DNA from: Bacilli bacterium
GTDB taxonomy: Bacteria; Bacillota_I; Bacilli_A; RF39; UBA660
Assembly: GCA_017484205.1 (NCBI GenBank)
Contig: JAFUTO010000027.1
Span: 1-58,725, forward strand
Direction of reading: 5' to 3'
Length of the DNA stretch: 58,725 nucleotides
Shown here: piece by piece, positions 26,990-37,729 of the stretch
Numbering within the stretch: position 1 is the first letter of the stretch
How the letters are laid out: every line of letters starts with the position of its first letter
Translations under genes and position numbers: made by a program
The notes under the pieces: generated by a model
Database searches by the model: none
What the model was told of the DNA's origin: nothing
The model's input: only the letters and a program-made list of their open reading frames with translations

Positions 26990-28011
26990 TCTACCTCCTT
27001 ATAGTTAGATCTTAGTTGTCCACATGCAGCACTTACTGTACTACCAAATTCTTTTCTTATTGTTACATTTATTCTATTCTTCTTTAGTATATCATAAAAT
27101 TTCATAATTGTATCCTTATTACTCTTTTTATATTCAATATGACTAGTTTCATTATATGGTATTAAATTAACATAAGCATTCATACCTTTTAATAGTTTAA
27201 CTAATTCTAATGCATTTTCTTCCTTATCATTAACACCTTGTAACATAATATATTCAAATGTTACTCTTCTACCATCATTAGCCAGATATTCTTTTATAGT
27301 ATCCATAAGTAAATCTAGAGGATATGCTTTAGCAATAGGCATTAACCTTCTTCTTAATTCATCATTTGATGCATGCAATGATATAGCTAAATTAACTTGT
27401 TTCTTATTTTTACTAAATTCTTTTATTTTTGGAACAAGTCCACAAGTTGATACTGTTATATGACGTGCGCCTATACCAATACCCTTATCTTCATTAATCA
27501 CATCTATAAAATTCATAACATTATCATAATTATCAAAAGGTTCTCCAATTCCCATTAATACTACATGAGATATTCTAACATTTTCTACTTCTTCTATCAT
27601 AAGTAGTTCTTCTACCATCTCATAGGTTTCTAGGTTTCTAACTTTTTTAAGCCTTCCACTTTCACAAAACGAACAAGACATGTTACATCCTACTTGTGTA
27701 GATACACATAGACTAGTTCCATAATCATGAAACATTAATACTGCCTCTATTTTATTATTGTCGTGTAATCCAAATAAATACTTAGACACATCTTTTCCTT
27801 GTTCTTTTGCAAGGATTTTAATTTTATCCATATTAAAATCAGTCTTTAATTTTTCTATAACATTTTTACCTATATTAGTCATATCGTCAAAACTAGTTAC
27901 TCTTTTCTTATATAACCAGTCATATACTTGACTAGCTTTGAATTTCTTTTCACCTATAGATAAAAAATATTCTTCTAACATATTTAATGTGTATCCATAT
28001 ATATTATTCAT
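26986..28011 (-). CDS. rlmN: Dual-specificity 23S rRNA/tRNA methyltransferase RlmN
   Basis: A 341-residue radical-SAM enzyme methylating C2 of A2503 in 23S rRNA and A37 in tRNAs. The cluster motif CNMSCSFC lies near residue 113, followed by GRLKKVRNL and GIGEPFDNYD; the second methyl-carrier cysteine is in SAACGQLR near the C-terminus. An extended -10 (TGG-TATAAT) lies about 25 bases upstream, and it leads the operon. Confidence 0.96.
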   Translation of the reverse strand: MNNIYGYTLNMLEEYFLSIGEKKFKASQVYDWLYKKRVTSFDDMTNIGKNVIEKLKTDFNMDKIKILAKEQGKDVSKYLFGLHDNNKIEAVLMFHDYGTSLCVSTQVGCNMSCSFCESGRLKKVRNLETYEMVEELLMIEEVENVRISHVVLMGIGEPFDNYDNVMNFIDVINEDKGIGIGARHITVSTCGLVPKIKEFSKNKKQVNLAISLHASNDELRRRLMPIAKAYPLDLLMDTIKEYLANDGRRVTFEYIMLQGVNDKEENALELVKLLKGMNAYVNLIPYNETSHIEYKKSNKDTIMKFYDILKKNRINVTIRKEFGSTVSAACGQLRSNYKEVE

Positions 28012-28046
28012 AATAACACCTAATATAATTATACCATTTATATCAA

Positions 28047-28074
28047 CAAAAAAATAGTTTTTAAAACTATTTTA
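28047..28074 (-). terminator. Terminator of secG
   Basis: AAAATAGTTTT / AAAACTATTTT hairpin with a T-run on the minus strand, between secG and rlmN. Confidence 0.8.
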
Positions 28075-28086
28075 ATGTTATTTTTA

Positions 28087-28296
28087 TTAAAAATTCATTA
28101 TTGCACATATAACCATAAATGCAATACTTAATACTAATGTAGTTCTAGTAATAACTACTTCTATTCCTCTTTCTTTTCTATTCGCGAATAATTCAGCACC
28201 ACCTGTTATAACATTAGAAGCGCTTTCAGCTTTACCACTTTGTAATAATACTATCGCGATTAATAAAATTGATACAATTATAAGTAAAATCTTCAT
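28087..28296 (-). CDS. secG: Preprotein translocase subunit SecG
   Basis: A 69-residue two-helix membrane protein: helix 1 (ILLIIVSILLIAIVLLQSGK), the conserved LLQSGKAESAS and GGAELF loop, then a second hydrophobic helix to the C-terminus. It stabilises the SecYE channel. The length is normal. It stands between ymfH and rlmN rather than beside rnr-smpB. Confidence 0.9.
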   Translation of the reverse strand: MKILLIIVSILLIAIVLLQSGKAESASNVITGGAELFANRKERGIEVVITRTTLVLSIAFMVICAIMNF

Positions 28297-28350
28297 AGAT
28301 GTTCCTCCTAACTACATATTATTTTACCATAAAATAAGTAAAATGCAAGA

Positions 28351-29628
28351 TTATTTAGGTTTTACGATATAAGTTAAGTAATTACTAAAATCTAACTTGT
28401 TAATTACTTTTTTCATTTCATCAAATGATAAGTTTCTAATCTTATCATAATCATTAGTTTCCACCTTATTATATCTTATGATATTATTCATTACTTTACT
28501 ATTCATCGCGTATATATTATCTGAAGCACTTATAAGGCTAGAAATAGTTGCATTTACTTTTCTATCAAAATCTTTTTTATCTACTTTCTTATCTTGTATA
28601 ACTTCATTAATACTATCTAATAATTTTTTAGTATTTTTAGTTTCAGCTAAAACATAAAAACAAATATAATTATCTACATCTACACTAGATATATATAACT
28701 CCTCATTAATTATACCTTTATTTTTTAATTCTTCATTTAGTAAAGATGTACTACCACATTTAATATCAAAGAATAATGAAATATAATTATATATATCTTT
28801 GAATGGTAGGTTAAACTTACTTATATCAAGTTTATATCCAATACCTACTTTAGGCACATTAACATTCATAGCTATACTATCATTTTTCTTAGCTACTTTA
28901 TTTGGTTCATCGTATTTTTTTATTTCTATTTTTTGTGTTTTACCAAATTTCTTTTTCGACATATTCTTTTTTACAATATCAATTATTTCTTTAGGTTTAA
29001 CATTACCTGTAGCTACTAAAAACATATTAGATGGTTGATAAAATGTATTATAGCAAGTATATAAATCTTCTTTAGTAATACTATAAATACTATCATAATT
29101 ACCAATTACTCTAATCTTGATAGGATGATTTACAAAAGTGTTATATGTCATATTTTCAAATATAACAGAATAGGGATCATCTTCATACATTCTCATTTCT
29201 TGTTCAATTATACCTTTTTCTTTTTCTACATTTTCATCAGTAAAATATGGGCTGTAAACATAGTCCAATAAGTAATTTAAATTATCTTCCAAATATTTAG
29301 ATCCAGAAAACAAATATGTGGTTTTAACATTAGTTGTATTGGCGTTTGCATCTGCACCTCTTTCACCAAAGAATTCAAAAGGATCTTTTCCATCTTTTTG
29401 TTCAAATACTTTATGTTCTAGGAAATGCGCCACCCCATCTGGAACTTCAACCATTTCAGTTTCACCATAAGGAATAAATTCTCTTTGAATAGATCCATAA
29501 TTTGTAGATAAAGTAACATACATATTATTCACATTAGGAAAAGGTATAACAAAGATACGAAAACCATTATCTAATACTTCTTCATATAAATCTAAATCTA
29601 ATTTATTAAGAGTTTTCTTTTCCATCAT
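28351..29628 (-). CDS. M16-family zinc peptidase-like protein, YmfH type
   Basis: A 425-residue insulinase-family protein with the inverted zinc motif HFLEHKVFE (HxxEH) near residue 68 and the distal glutamate in EKGIIEQEM, so it can be catalytic. NCBI families name such pairs EF-P 5-aminopentanol modification-associated proteins, based on Bacillus YmfF/YmfH (also spelled YfmF/YfmH). It overlaps its inactive partner by 23 bases, as in heterodimeric M16 proteases. Confidence 0.85.
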   Translation of the reverse strand: MMEKKTLNKLDLDLYEEVLDNGFRIFVIPFPNVNNMYVTLSTNYGSIQREFIPYGETEMVEVPDGVAHFLEHKVFEQKDGKDPFEFFGERGADANANTTNVKTTYLFSGSKYLEDNLNYLLDYVYSPYFTDENVEKEKGIIEQEMRMYEDDPYSVIFENMTYNTFVNHPIKIRVIGNYDSIYSITKEDLYTCYNTFYQPSNMFLVATGNVKPKEIIDIVKKNMSKKKFGKTQKIEIKKYDEPNKVAKKNDSIAMNVNVPKVGIGYKLDISKFNLPFKDIYNYISLFFDIKCGSTSLLNEELKNKGIINEELYISSVDVDNYICFYVLAETKNTKKLLDSINEVIQDKKVDKKDFDRKVNATISSLISASDNIYAMNSKVMNNIIRYNKVETNDYDKIRNLSFDEMKKVINKLDFSNYLTYIVKPK

Positions 29629-30880
29629 CTTTGCTCCCTTCTAATAAATAAACTATTTCTGGATGTATTTTAGGTATAACTTTCATTATATCTTTTTTAG
29701 TAACTTCTACTATTTTTTTCTTTCTTATATTAACTAAATCAGTCTTTAAATATTCATGTGTATTATAATCATTTAATATTGAATAAATTGAATCATTTAC
29801 TTCTTCATAAGCACTTAAATATGTTATCTTAGCTTTCTCAATATCCTTATTATTGAAGTTACCTTTTGCCATATTATCTACTTCTTCTTTAATAAGTTTT
29901 AATGCTTTTTTATATGAAGATGCATTTATACCTGATGTGATAAGCATAATATTAGATACTATTCTTACACTACTAGATATGGAATAACATAATGAGTTTT
30001 TTTCTCTTACATTAGAAAATAATCTAGAATCAGGTCCTCCACCTAAGATATAACTATATATAGGAAGGACATACTCTTTTTCATAGTCTGTTAAATCACC
30101 TAATTTATAACCTATAATTAATTTACTTTGATTATATGGTTTGACCTTTTTTATCTCTCTATATTCATCATTAAATTCTTTATGTTCTATATAATGTTTA
30201 GTATTAACTCTTTTATGTTTAAGGTTTTTAAACGCTTCTTTAATAATATCTTTTACAGAATCATCAATATCACCTATGATAAATATATCTACAGCATCAG
30301 TATTTATCATATCTAAATAATATTTATATACATCAGTATTTAAAGTACTATCTATTTCTTTCACTGTACCATATATAGGGTATGCCAAAGGAGTATTGGG
30401 TCCTAATTCTTTTAAAGTTTCTTCAAGAGCATAACTTCCTGGATTTTCATTATAAAGTTCTATTTCTTCTTTTAATAGTTCACAAGAATGTTTAAAGGCT
30501 TTATCATCAAAATGATTATCTATGACAATAGGATTAAATATAATATTAGATACAAAAGAAACTGCATCTTTTAATAATCCTGGAGCATATTTATCATTTA
30601 GGAAAGTAGCTGTAAAAGAAGTTATAATACTATTACCTGATTGTGTTACATTACCACTAATCATTAAGTTATATAACTCTTCTGTTTTAATATTCAATAA
30701 TCTAATTGTAGGATATATTGCATTAGAATCAGATAGAATATTAGGTATTAATCTTCTTTTTACAATATTTTCTTTAACTACTCTATTTTTGAAATTCACT
30801 TTAATTACATTCTTTTTAAACTTATTAGTTTTAATAATATGTAGATTATAAGCTTCTTCTTTTATTTTAGTATATTTCAT
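29606..30880 (-). CDS. M16-family non-catalytic partner, YmfF type
   Basis: A 424-residue protein of the same fold as its neighbour (NVTQSGNSIITSF, LGGGPDSRLFSNVREKNSLCYSISS in the C-terminal half) but with no HxxEH motif. It keeps the LGGG...LF..VRE..SLCY substrate-binding block. I infer an active/inactive M16 heterodimer with the YmfH-type protein. The start follows AAAGGTGAT. Confidence 0.85.
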   Translation of the reverse strand: MKYTKIKEEAYNLHIIKTNKFKKNVIKVNFKNRVVKENIVKRRLIPNILSDSNAIYPTIRLLNIKTEELYNLMISGNVTQSGNSIITSFTATFLNDKYAPGLLKDAVSFVSNIIFNPIVIDNHFDDKAFKHSCELLKEEIELYNENPGSYALEETLKELGPNTPLAYPIYGTVKEIDSTLNTDVYKYYLDMINTDAVDIFIIGDIDDSVKDIIKEAFKNLKHKRVNTKHYIEHKEFNDEYREIKKVKPYNQSKLIIGYKLGDLTDYEKEYVLPIYSYILGGGPDSRLFSNVREKNSLCYSISSSVRIVSNIMLITSGINASSYKKALKLIKEEVDNMAKGNFNNKDIEKAKITYLSAYEEVNDSIYSILNDYNTHEYLKTDLVNIRKKKIVEVTKKDIMKVIPKIHPEIVYLLEGSKDDGKENS

Positions 30881-30927
30881 GATATCACCTTTTTTTATTA
30901 TACCATATATTGAAAATAATATAATTA

Positions 30928-30952
30928 AAAAGACTATTTTAAATAGTCTTTT
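30928..30952 (-). terminator. Terminator of uvrA
   Basis: AAAAGACTATTT / AAATAGTCTTTT hairpin overlapping the uvrA stop; T-run on the minus strand. Confidence 0.75.
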
Positions 30953-33747
30953 AAATATATTCCTGTATAACTTTCTTTCACTTTAACTATTTCTTCTGGA
31001 GTACCTGTTGCTACAATGGTACCTCCTTCATCTCCACCTTCAGGACCTAAGTCAATAATATAATCAGCTACCTTAATAACATCTAGGTTATGTTCAATAA
31101 CAAGTACTGTATCACCATTATCAACTATTCTTTCTAAGATAACTAATAATTTTTTAATATCATCTACATGTAATCCTGTTGTTGGTTCATCTAATATAAA
31201 TAAACTCTTTCCAGTAGGTTTCTTTTGTAACTCTTTAGCAAGTTTTACTCTAGCAGCTTCTCCTCCTGATAATTCAGGAGCTTGTTCACCTAATTTTATA
31301 TATGATAAACCTACATCCATCATCATTTGTAATTTGGATTTAATCTTAGGTACGTTTTCAAAAAATTCATAAGCTTCTTCTACTCTCATTTCTAAAACAT
31401 CATATATATTTTTACCTTTATATTTTATTTCTAATGTTTCATGATTATATCTAGTACCTCCACATACTTCACAAGGTACATATACATCTGGTAAGAATTG
31501 CATTTCAATTCTTTTTACACCATCACCCCAACAAGCTTCACATCTTCCACCTTTGACATTGAATGAAAATCTTCCTTTATCATATCCTCTAATTTTAGCT
31601 TCTTTAGTATTAGCGAATAGTTCCCTTATATCATCAAATACGCCTACATAAGTTGCAGGATTACTTCTTGGAGTTCTACCTATAGGGGCTTGTGAAATAT
31701 CTACTACTTTATCAATATTTTCTAATCCTTTAATACTTTTACATTTACCTGGTTTTTCTTTTGATTTATATAAACTATTTCTTGCATATTTATATAATAT
31801 TTCATTAATTAAAGTAGATTTACCTGATCCTGATACACCAGTTACACATGTAAATGTTCCTAATGGAAACTTAACATTAATATTCTTTAAATTATGTTCA
31901 GTTGCCCCTTTAATTTCGATAAACTTTTTATTACCTTTTCTTCTTTTTTCTGGTACATCTATTTTTAATTCACCTTTTAAATATCTACCAGTTATACTAT
32001 TGGGATTATTTATTACATCTTCTGGGCGTCCCTTAGCTACTACTTCTCCACCATGGTCTCCTGCTCCTGGGCCTATATCAACTAAGTAATCACTTTGTAA
32101 CATTGTATCTGTATCATGTTCTACAACAATTAAAGTGTTACCTAAATCTCTCATTTCTTTTAAAGAGTTTATTAATCTTTGATTATCTCTTTGATGTAAT
32201 CCAATAGATGGTTCATCTAGAACATATAGTACACCTGTAAGTCTAGAACCTATTTGAGTAGCTAATCTAATTCTTTGAGCTTCTCCTCCTGATAATGTAC
32301 CAGCGTCTCTAGCAAGTGTTAGATAAGCTAAACCTACATTAATTAAAAACTCTAATCTATCTTTTATTTCTTTAATAATTAATCTACTTATTTCTTCTTT
32401 CTCTTTAGATAATTTTAAATTAGATAAAAACTTATTTAAATCACCTATTGATAAACAAGTTACTTCATAAATATTTTTGCCACCAACTTTAACACTTAAA
32501 ATAGAATCGTCAAGTCTAGCTCCATGACACATAGGACATTCTAAGTCAGTCATATAACCAGCTATCCAGTCTCTAATCCAACCACTTTTTGTCTCTACAT
32601 ATCTTCTTTCTAAGTTAGTTATAATTCCTTCATATGAATCTTTAGAATTTCTAGTATTACCATTTTTAGCTACATATTTAAAATCCATTATTTTATCTGT
32701 ACCATATAATAATATATCTAGTTTTTCTTTAGGCATCTTTTTAATAGGCATATCAAGATCTATATCAAAATATTTAGCTACGGTATTTATTTGAGTAGAT
32801 ATAATACTACCTGGATCATCTAAATTTAATACTAATATTCCACCTTGATTAACACTTAATTCTCTATTTGGTATTACTAAATCTTCGTCTATTTTTTGTT
32901 TAATACCTAAACCCTTACATTCAGGGCATGCACCATATGGAGCATTAAAAGAAAACATTCTAGGTTCTAATTCTGGTAAGGAAAAATCACAGTCAGGACA
33001 AGCATATTGTTCACTCATAACAATTTCTTCCGCACCTATAACATCTATTACAACTTTACCATTAGCTAATTTTGTACTTGTTTCAATAGATTCATATAAT
33101 CTACTTCTTATATCATCTTTTATAATTAATCTATCTACTACAACAGCTATATTATGTTTTTTATTTTTTTCTAGATTTATCTCTTCAGTTAATTCATAAT
33201 CTTTATCATCAATTCTAGCTCTTATATAACCATCTTTTAATAAATCAGCAAGTAACTCTTTATGTGTACCTTTTTCACCATGTACTATTGGTGATAATAC
33301 TCTTATTTTTGTACCTTCTTCTAGTTTTAATATTTGGTTAGTCATTTCTTCTACTGATTGACTAGATATAGGTTTATGATGATTAGGACAATATGGAACT
33401 CCTATTCTAGCAAATAAAAGTCTTAAATAGTCATATATTTCTGTAACAGTACCAACTGTACTTCTAGGGTTTTTATTAGTTGTTTTTTGGTCTATTGATA
33501 TAGCTGGTGATAAGCCTTCTATAGAATCTACATCTGGTTTATCTGATCCACCTAAAAATTGTCTAGCATATGAACTTAAACTATCAATATATCTACGTTC
33601 TCCTTCCGCGTATATTGTATCAAACGCTAAAGAAGACTTACCTGATCCTGATACACCAGTCATTACAATAAGTGAATCTTTAGGTAACTCTATATCTATA
33701 TTCTTTAAATTATTTTCACGCGCGCCTTTAACTATTATCTTATCCAT
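30934..33747 (-). CDS. uvrA: Excinuclease ABC subunit A
   Basis: A 937-residue DNA-damage recognition ATPase of nucleotide-excision repair. Both ABC modules are complete: Walker A GVSGSGKSSLAF near 31 and GVSGSGKSTLINE near 635; signatures LSGGEAQRIRLA and LSGGEAARVKLA; Walker B YVLDEPSIGLH and FILDEPTTGLH. Zinc motifs are CPDC...CPEC and CEAC...CEVC. An extended -10 TGG-TATAAT lies upstream; I see no LexA box. uvrB and uvrC are not in the window. Confidence 0.97.
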   Translation of the reverse strand: MDKIIVKGARENNLKNIDIELPKDSLIVMTGVSGSGKSSLAFDTIYAEGERRYIDSLSSYARQFLGGSDKPDVDSIEGLSPAISIDQKTTNKNPRSTVGTVTEIYDYLRLLFARIGVPYCPNHHKPISSQSVEEMTNQILKLEEGTKIRVLSPIVHGEKGTHKELLADLLKDGYIRARIDDKDYELTEEINLEKNKKHNIAVVVDRLIIKDDIRSRLYESIETSTKLANGKVVIDVIGAEEIVMSEQYACPDCDFSLPELEPRMFSFNAPYGACPECKGLGIKQKIDEDLVIPNRELSVNQGGILVLNLDDPGSIISTQINTVAKYFDIDLDMPIKKMPKEKLDILLYGTDKIMDFKYVAKNGNTRNSKDSYEGIITNLERRYVETKSGWIRDWIAGYMTDLECPMCHGARLDDSILSVKVGGKNIYEVTCLSIGDLNKFLSNLKLSKEKEEISRLIIKEIKDRLEFLINVGLAYLTLARDAGTLSGGEAQRIRLATQIGSRLTGVLYVLDEPSIGLHQRDNQRLINSLKEMRDLGNTLIVVEHDTDTMLQSDYLVDIGPGAGDHGGEVVAKGRPEDVINNPNSITGRYLKGELKIDVPEKRRKGNKKFIEIKGATEHNLKNINVKFPLGTFTCVTGVSGSGKSTLINEILYKYARNSLYKSKEKPGKCKSIKGLENIDKVVDISQAPIGRTPRSNPATYVGVFDDIRELFANTKEAKIRGYDKGRFSFNVKGGRCEACWGDGVKRIEMQFLPDVYVPCEVCGGTRYNHETLEIKYKGKNIYDVLEMRVEEAYEFFENVPKIKSKLQMMMDVGLSYIKLGEQAPELSGGEAARVKLAKELQKKPTGKSLFILDEPTTGLHVDDIKKLLVILERIVDNGDTVLVIEHNLDVIKVADYIIDLGPEGGDEGGTIVATGTPEEIVKVKESYTGIYLKDYLK

Positions 33748-33801
33748 AAAAACACCTCACTTTAGTATTATACCAAAAATAAAAAATATTATATATAAAA
33801 A

Positions 33802-33823
33802 AAAGATAATTTTACTTATCTTT
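33802..33823 (-). terminator. Terminator of the 33812 gene
   Basis: AAAGATAA / TTATCTTT hairpin and T-run on the minus strand at the gene's end, upstream of the uvrA promoter. Confidence 0.75.
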
Positions 33824-34768
33824 ATTTATTACAAGCTTAGGTTTTTTAGATAATGTTTTTCTTCTTTCAAGTGAATTTACCATTTTCTCTACATTAGAAT
33901 ACATCTCATTTTTAATAGCTCCTATATTAAACTCTGAAACATCATTATATCTATAAGTTTCTTTTAAAGCATCAATTATTATTGATAAATTACCGTTAGA
34001 CCTAGTAATTAATGATTGTATAGTTTGATTATGCATAATATCTAACCAATCTAGAGTATTTTCATCAAAATCAGATGATATAACATATCTTATTATTTGA
34101 CCTACATCATCATAACTACGACTATATTTAGGTTCTACCTTAGCATAATCTGATTCATAGTTTTCATCATTTGTTACTAACACTACTTTATCGAATAAAT
34201 CAAAGTATTTTTGAATTCCTTTTTGAGCATTTGGATTAGACTCTTCAATAATATCAAAATTATCTATTAGTAGTTCTATAGAATCAGTTCCTTCATTTTT
34301 CTTAATATCATGTATTAAAGCTTCTGTGTAATCCCCTACGCATAATGGTTCTTCATCTTCAGGAAATGGGCTTAACTCATCAAACAATGATAAATCATTT
34401 AGATATTCGATTAAATATCCCATATACTTACTATTAGCTCTGTCAATTGCATAGGCAACTTGTGAAGTTTTACCTTTTTTCATAACGTGATCTATTAAAG
34501 CATTTGTCATACTAATTTCTAAATAGTGTTCATGTAACTCAGGTTCTAGAAAACTAATTACACTGTCTTTTCTAAAATCAGCTAAAATACTAGATGTATT
34601 TTTTTTAGGATTAATATTTCTCGCATTTAATATTGTACTTTTACCAATACCATTGTCACCATTTATGACAACTACCTTATCTTTCATCGCATCTATTATA
34701 CTATTTACTTCATTCACTGGTGTTTCTATAAATTTATCAGAACATATAATATCTCTTACACTTTCCAT
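33812..34768 (-). CDS. Unrecognised P-loop ATPase
   Basis: 318 residues from ATG 34768; an upstream ATG in frame overlaps the ribosome site AGGGAGG. Walker A is INGDNGIGKSTIL near residue 40 and a Walker B-like ELLIDNFDIIEE lies near 170, followed by KVVLVTNDENY (sensor-like). The C-terminal part is charged and helical, ending SLERRKTLSKKPKL. It resembles the ATPase domain of AAA/ABC-like proteins (AAA_22 type) but no partner domain is present. It is adjacent to the transglutaminase-like gene at 34837. Confidence 0.6.
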   Translation of the reverse strand: MESVRDIICSDKFIETPVNEVNSIIDAMKDKVVVINGDNGIGKSTILNARNINPKKNTSSILADFRKDSVISFLEPELHEHYLEISMTNALIDHVMKKGKTSQVAYAIDRANSKYMGYLIEYLNDLSLFDELSPFPEDEEPLCVGDYTEALIHDIKKNEGTDSIELLIDNFDIIEESNPNAQKGIQKYFDLFDKVVLVTNDENYESDYAKVEPKYSRSYDDVGQIIRYVISSDFDENTLDWLDIMHNQTIQSLITRSNGNLSIIIDALKETYRYNDVSEFNIGAIKNEMYSNVEKMVNSLERRKTLSKKPKLVINKDK

Positions 34769-34836
34769 AATAAAAACCTCCCTATGCAAATTATAACATA
34801 TTTGATATGGGAGATTCTATATTTTCCTTAATTTTT

Positions 34837-35496
34837 TTATCTTTTCTTATTCGCGTTTATATTTTCCTTACTCTTCTTATTAAATTCTTCTTTCATTTCT
34901 TCAAAGATAGTGTCATAATCATAATCTACTTCTTCTAAGAATGCATCTACATTATTTTTATATTCTAATACAGTTTTATATTTTGATAGATTTGTAAGTA
35001 ATGGAACCATAGTAATTAAGTCATAACGGTATTTACCACCCTTTTTATAATCATCTATACTAGATTCCATAATTTGCTGATATACTTCACTTTCTTCGTA
35101 TTCATTTTTAGTATATTTATGAACATCATATACACCCATAATTTTATAATATAAATCTTTCTTTATTTTTAGTAGTGTCGTAGGGTCATATACCCACTCA
35201 TCATCTTCTACCCATCCATGTCCGGCGTGACCTTCACCATATTCTAAAGCTAAAGTTTTTTGTTCACCCCTTACTAGTATAGCATTATTAATAGCAGGTA
35301 ATAAAAACATACTTCTTTCATAACATTGACCCGGTTCACCTTTCACTGGTTGAAAATATTTAATACGCGTATAAAGTGACATACAATTAAAATATTTATC
35401 TTTTAGTTTTAATAAAGTATCTTCTTCTATTTCCTTTACTTCACCTGATATTATACCTTTTTTTAATAGAAGATTACTTTTAATCATAAAGTCCAT
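34837..35496 (-). CDS. Transglutaminase/papain-like fold protein (predicted), paralog of 23092
   Basis: 219 residues from ATG 35496 behind GGAGGGG; the frame upstream of it is not coding. Core: GQCYERSMFLLPA, then HAGHGWVEDDEWVYDPTT, giving the Cys, His, Asp order of transglutaminase-like proteins, and a charged helical C-terminus. It shares [GS]HxWVEDDExVY with the product of 23092. No signal peptide. Its role is unknown. Confidence 0.55.
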   Translation of the reverse strand: MDFMIKSNLLLKKGIISGEVKEIEEDTLLKLKDKYFNCMSLYTRIKYFQPVKGEPGQCYERSMFLLPAINNAILVRGEQKTLALEYGEGHAGHGWVEDDEWVYDPTTLLKIKKDLYYKIMGVYDVHKYTKNEYEESEVYQQIMESSIDDYKKGGKYRYDLITMVPLLTNLSKYKTVLEYKNNVDAFLEEVDYDYDTIFEEMKEEFNKKSKENINANKKR

Positions 35497-35534
35497 AAAA
35501 CCCCTCCAAACGAGGATTATTATACTACAAAAAA

Positions 35535-35560
35535 AGATAAATACCAAATTGTATTTATCT
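35535..35560 (-). terminator. Terminator of clpB
   Basis: AGATAAATAC / GTATTTATCT hairpin, T-run on the minus strand; overlaps the last codons of clpB. Confidence 0.8.
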
Positions 35561-37666
35561 TATTATAAATGTATTATTATCTATATCAATAGATACTTCT
35601 TGATTAGGTTTAACTTTATCATCTATTATTGCATGGGCGATTAAACTTTCAACATTCTTACTAATATATCTTCTAACAGGTCTAGCGCCATAAATAGGAT
35701 CATAAGAGTTATCTAAGATATATTCTTTAGCTTTATCTGTTAATGATATTTTAATATGTTTATCAGATACACGTTTTTCAACTTCATCCATAATCTTATC
35801 AATAATATCATTTAATGTATCTTTAGATAAAGTATTAAACATTACTATTTCATCAATTCTATTTAAAAACTCCGGTCTAAATGCTTTTTGTAACTCAGAC
35901 ATAACTTTTTCATTAGAATTTTTAACATCTTCTAAAATATATTCACTACCAATGTTAGAAGTCATAATGATAATAGTATTTTTAAAATCTACTGTTCTAC
36001 CTTGTGAATCAGTAATGCGTCCATCATCTAATATTTGTAATAAAATATTAAATACTTCTTTATCAGCTTTTTCTATTTCATCAAATAGAACAATACTATA
36101 AGGATTTCTTCTTACTGCTTCAGTTAATTGTCCACCTTCATCGTATCCTACATATCCTGGAGGGGCACCTACAAGTCTTGATACAGCAAAACTTTCCATA
36201 TATTCACTCATATCAATACGAATCATATGTTTTTCATCATCAAATAATTCTAAAGCTAATGTTTTAGCAACCTCAGTCTTACCTACACCAGTAGGTCCCA
36301 AAAAGATGAATGAACCAATAGGTTTATTAGGATCTTTAATACCAGCACGCGCTCTTATGATAGCTTCACTTACTAGTTTTAAAGCTTCATCTTGACCTTT
36401 TACTCTTTTCTTCATATTATTTTCTAAGTTTAATAGTTTTTCTCTTTCACCAGATACTAATCTAGTTACAGGAATATTAGTCCATTTAGATATAATTCTA
36501 GCTATATCTTCATCATCTACTGTATCACTTAATATCTTAGATTTATCTGAACTTCTTAATTCATCAATTTCTTTTTCTAGTTTAGGTATGACACCATGAG
36601 AAAGTCTAGCAGCTGTCTCTAAATCATAATTATTTTGAGCTTCTTCTAATTTGAACTTAGCATTTTCTAATTCTTCTGCCTTCGCGTCTATTTTATCTTT
36701 AATAACTTTCTCTTGTTCCCATTTAGTACGTAGTCCCTCTTCATCTTTCTTAAGTATTTCTACTCTATTATCAATTTCTTCCATTCTCTTTTTAGATATA
36801 TCATCTGATTCATTTTTTAAAGCTTGTCTTTCAATTTCCAAACTCATTATCTTTCTTGTTAATGTATCTAATTCAACAGGAACTGAATCAATTTGTACCT
36901 TTATAGTAGCACATGCTTCATCTACTAAATCAATAGCTTTATCTGGTAAAAATCTATCTGTAATATATCTATCAGATAAAGTTGCAGCTGCTACTAAAGC
37001 ACTATCTTTAATAGATACTTTATGATATACTTCAAATCTTTGTTTTAATCCTCTAAGTATAGTTATAGTATCCATAACATTAGGTTCTTTTACTAATACC
37101 TTTTGGAATCTTCTTTCCAAAGCACCATCTTTTTCTATATATTTTCTATATTCATTTAAAGTAGTTGCACCTATTACTTTAATTTCACCTCTAGCAAGCA
37201 TTGGTTTTAGCATATTACCTGCATCCATTGCTCCTTCAGCACCAGCACCAACTATCATATGAATCTCATCAATAAACATGATGATTTCTCCATCAGATTC
37301 TTTGATTTTTTTAAGCACTGCTTTAAGTCTTTCTTCAAACTCTCCTCTATATTTAGCACCGGCAACTAAAGAACCCATATCAAGTTCCCATATTGTTTTA
37401 TTTTTTAAACTATTTGGAACATCACCTTTGACAATTCTTTGGGCAAGTCCTTCTACAATAGCAGTCTTACCTACACCTGGTTCACCTATTAGTACAGGAT
37501 TATTTTTAGTCTTTCTAGAAAGTATTCTTGTAATACTTCTTACTTCGTCATCTCTACCAATGACAGGATCAACCTTACCATCTTTAACACTGGCAACAAT
37601 ATCTCTACCATATTTCTCTAATACATTTTCATTTTCTTCTGGGTTAAATACATTACCTACGTTCAT
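35555..37666 (-). CDS. clpB: ClpB disaggregase lacking the N domain
   Basis: 703 residues versus about 860 usual: the two-repeat N domain is missing and the protein opens [18 protein letters not shown], just before the first AAA module ([13 protein letters not shown] near 60). A long coiled-coil M domain (about 270-400) and the second module ([13 protein letters not shown] near 455) are present. No IGF/VGF loop follows the second Walker B, so it should not bind ClpP but refold aggregates with DnaK. A short ClpB starting internally is common in bacteria, but here no upstream coding exists. The promoter is overlapped by CIRCE. Confidence 0.92.
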   Translation of the reverse strand: MNVGNVFNPEENENVLEKYGRDIVASVKDGKVDPVIGRDDEVRSITRILSRKTKNNPVLIGEPGVGKTAIVEGLAQRIVKGDVPNSLKNKTIWELDMGSLVAGAKYRGEFEERLKAVLKKIKESDGEIIMFIDEIHMIVGAGAEGAMDAGNMLKPMLARGEIKVIGATTLNEYRKYIEKDGALERRFQKVLVKEPNVMDTITILRGLKQRFEVYHKVSIKDSALVAAATLSDRYITDRFLPDKAIDLVDEACATIKVQIDSVPVELDTLTRKIMSLEIERQALKNESDDISKKRMEEIDNRVEILKKDEEGLRTKWEQEKVIKDKIDAKAEELENAKFKLEEAQNNYDLETAARLSHGVIPKLEKEIDELRSSDKSKILSDTVDDEDIARIISKWTNIPVTRLVSGEREKLLNLENNMKKRVKGQDEALKLVSEAIIRARAGIKDPNKPIGSFIFLGPTGVGKTEVAKTLALELFDDEKHMIRIDMSEYMESFAVSRLVGAPPGYVGYDEGGQLTEAVRRNPYSIVLFDEIEKADKEVFNILLQILDDGRITDSQGRTVDFKNTIIIMTSNIGSEYILEDVKNSNEKVMSELQKAFRPEFLNRIDEIVMFNTLSKDTLNDIIDKIMDEVEKRVSDKHIKISLTDKAKEYILDNSYDPIYGARPVRRYISKNVESLIAHAIIDDKVKPNQEVSIDIDNNTFIIR

Positions 37667-37729
37667 GATAACACTCCCTATTCTTTTATATATTTATTTT
37701 ATCACAAACTAAATAAATATACTATATAA

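Noticed and set aside
3859..37666. clpC and clpB as a recent duplication
   Set aside because: They differ in N domain, middle domain and ClpP-docking loop and belong to distinct ancient subfamilies.
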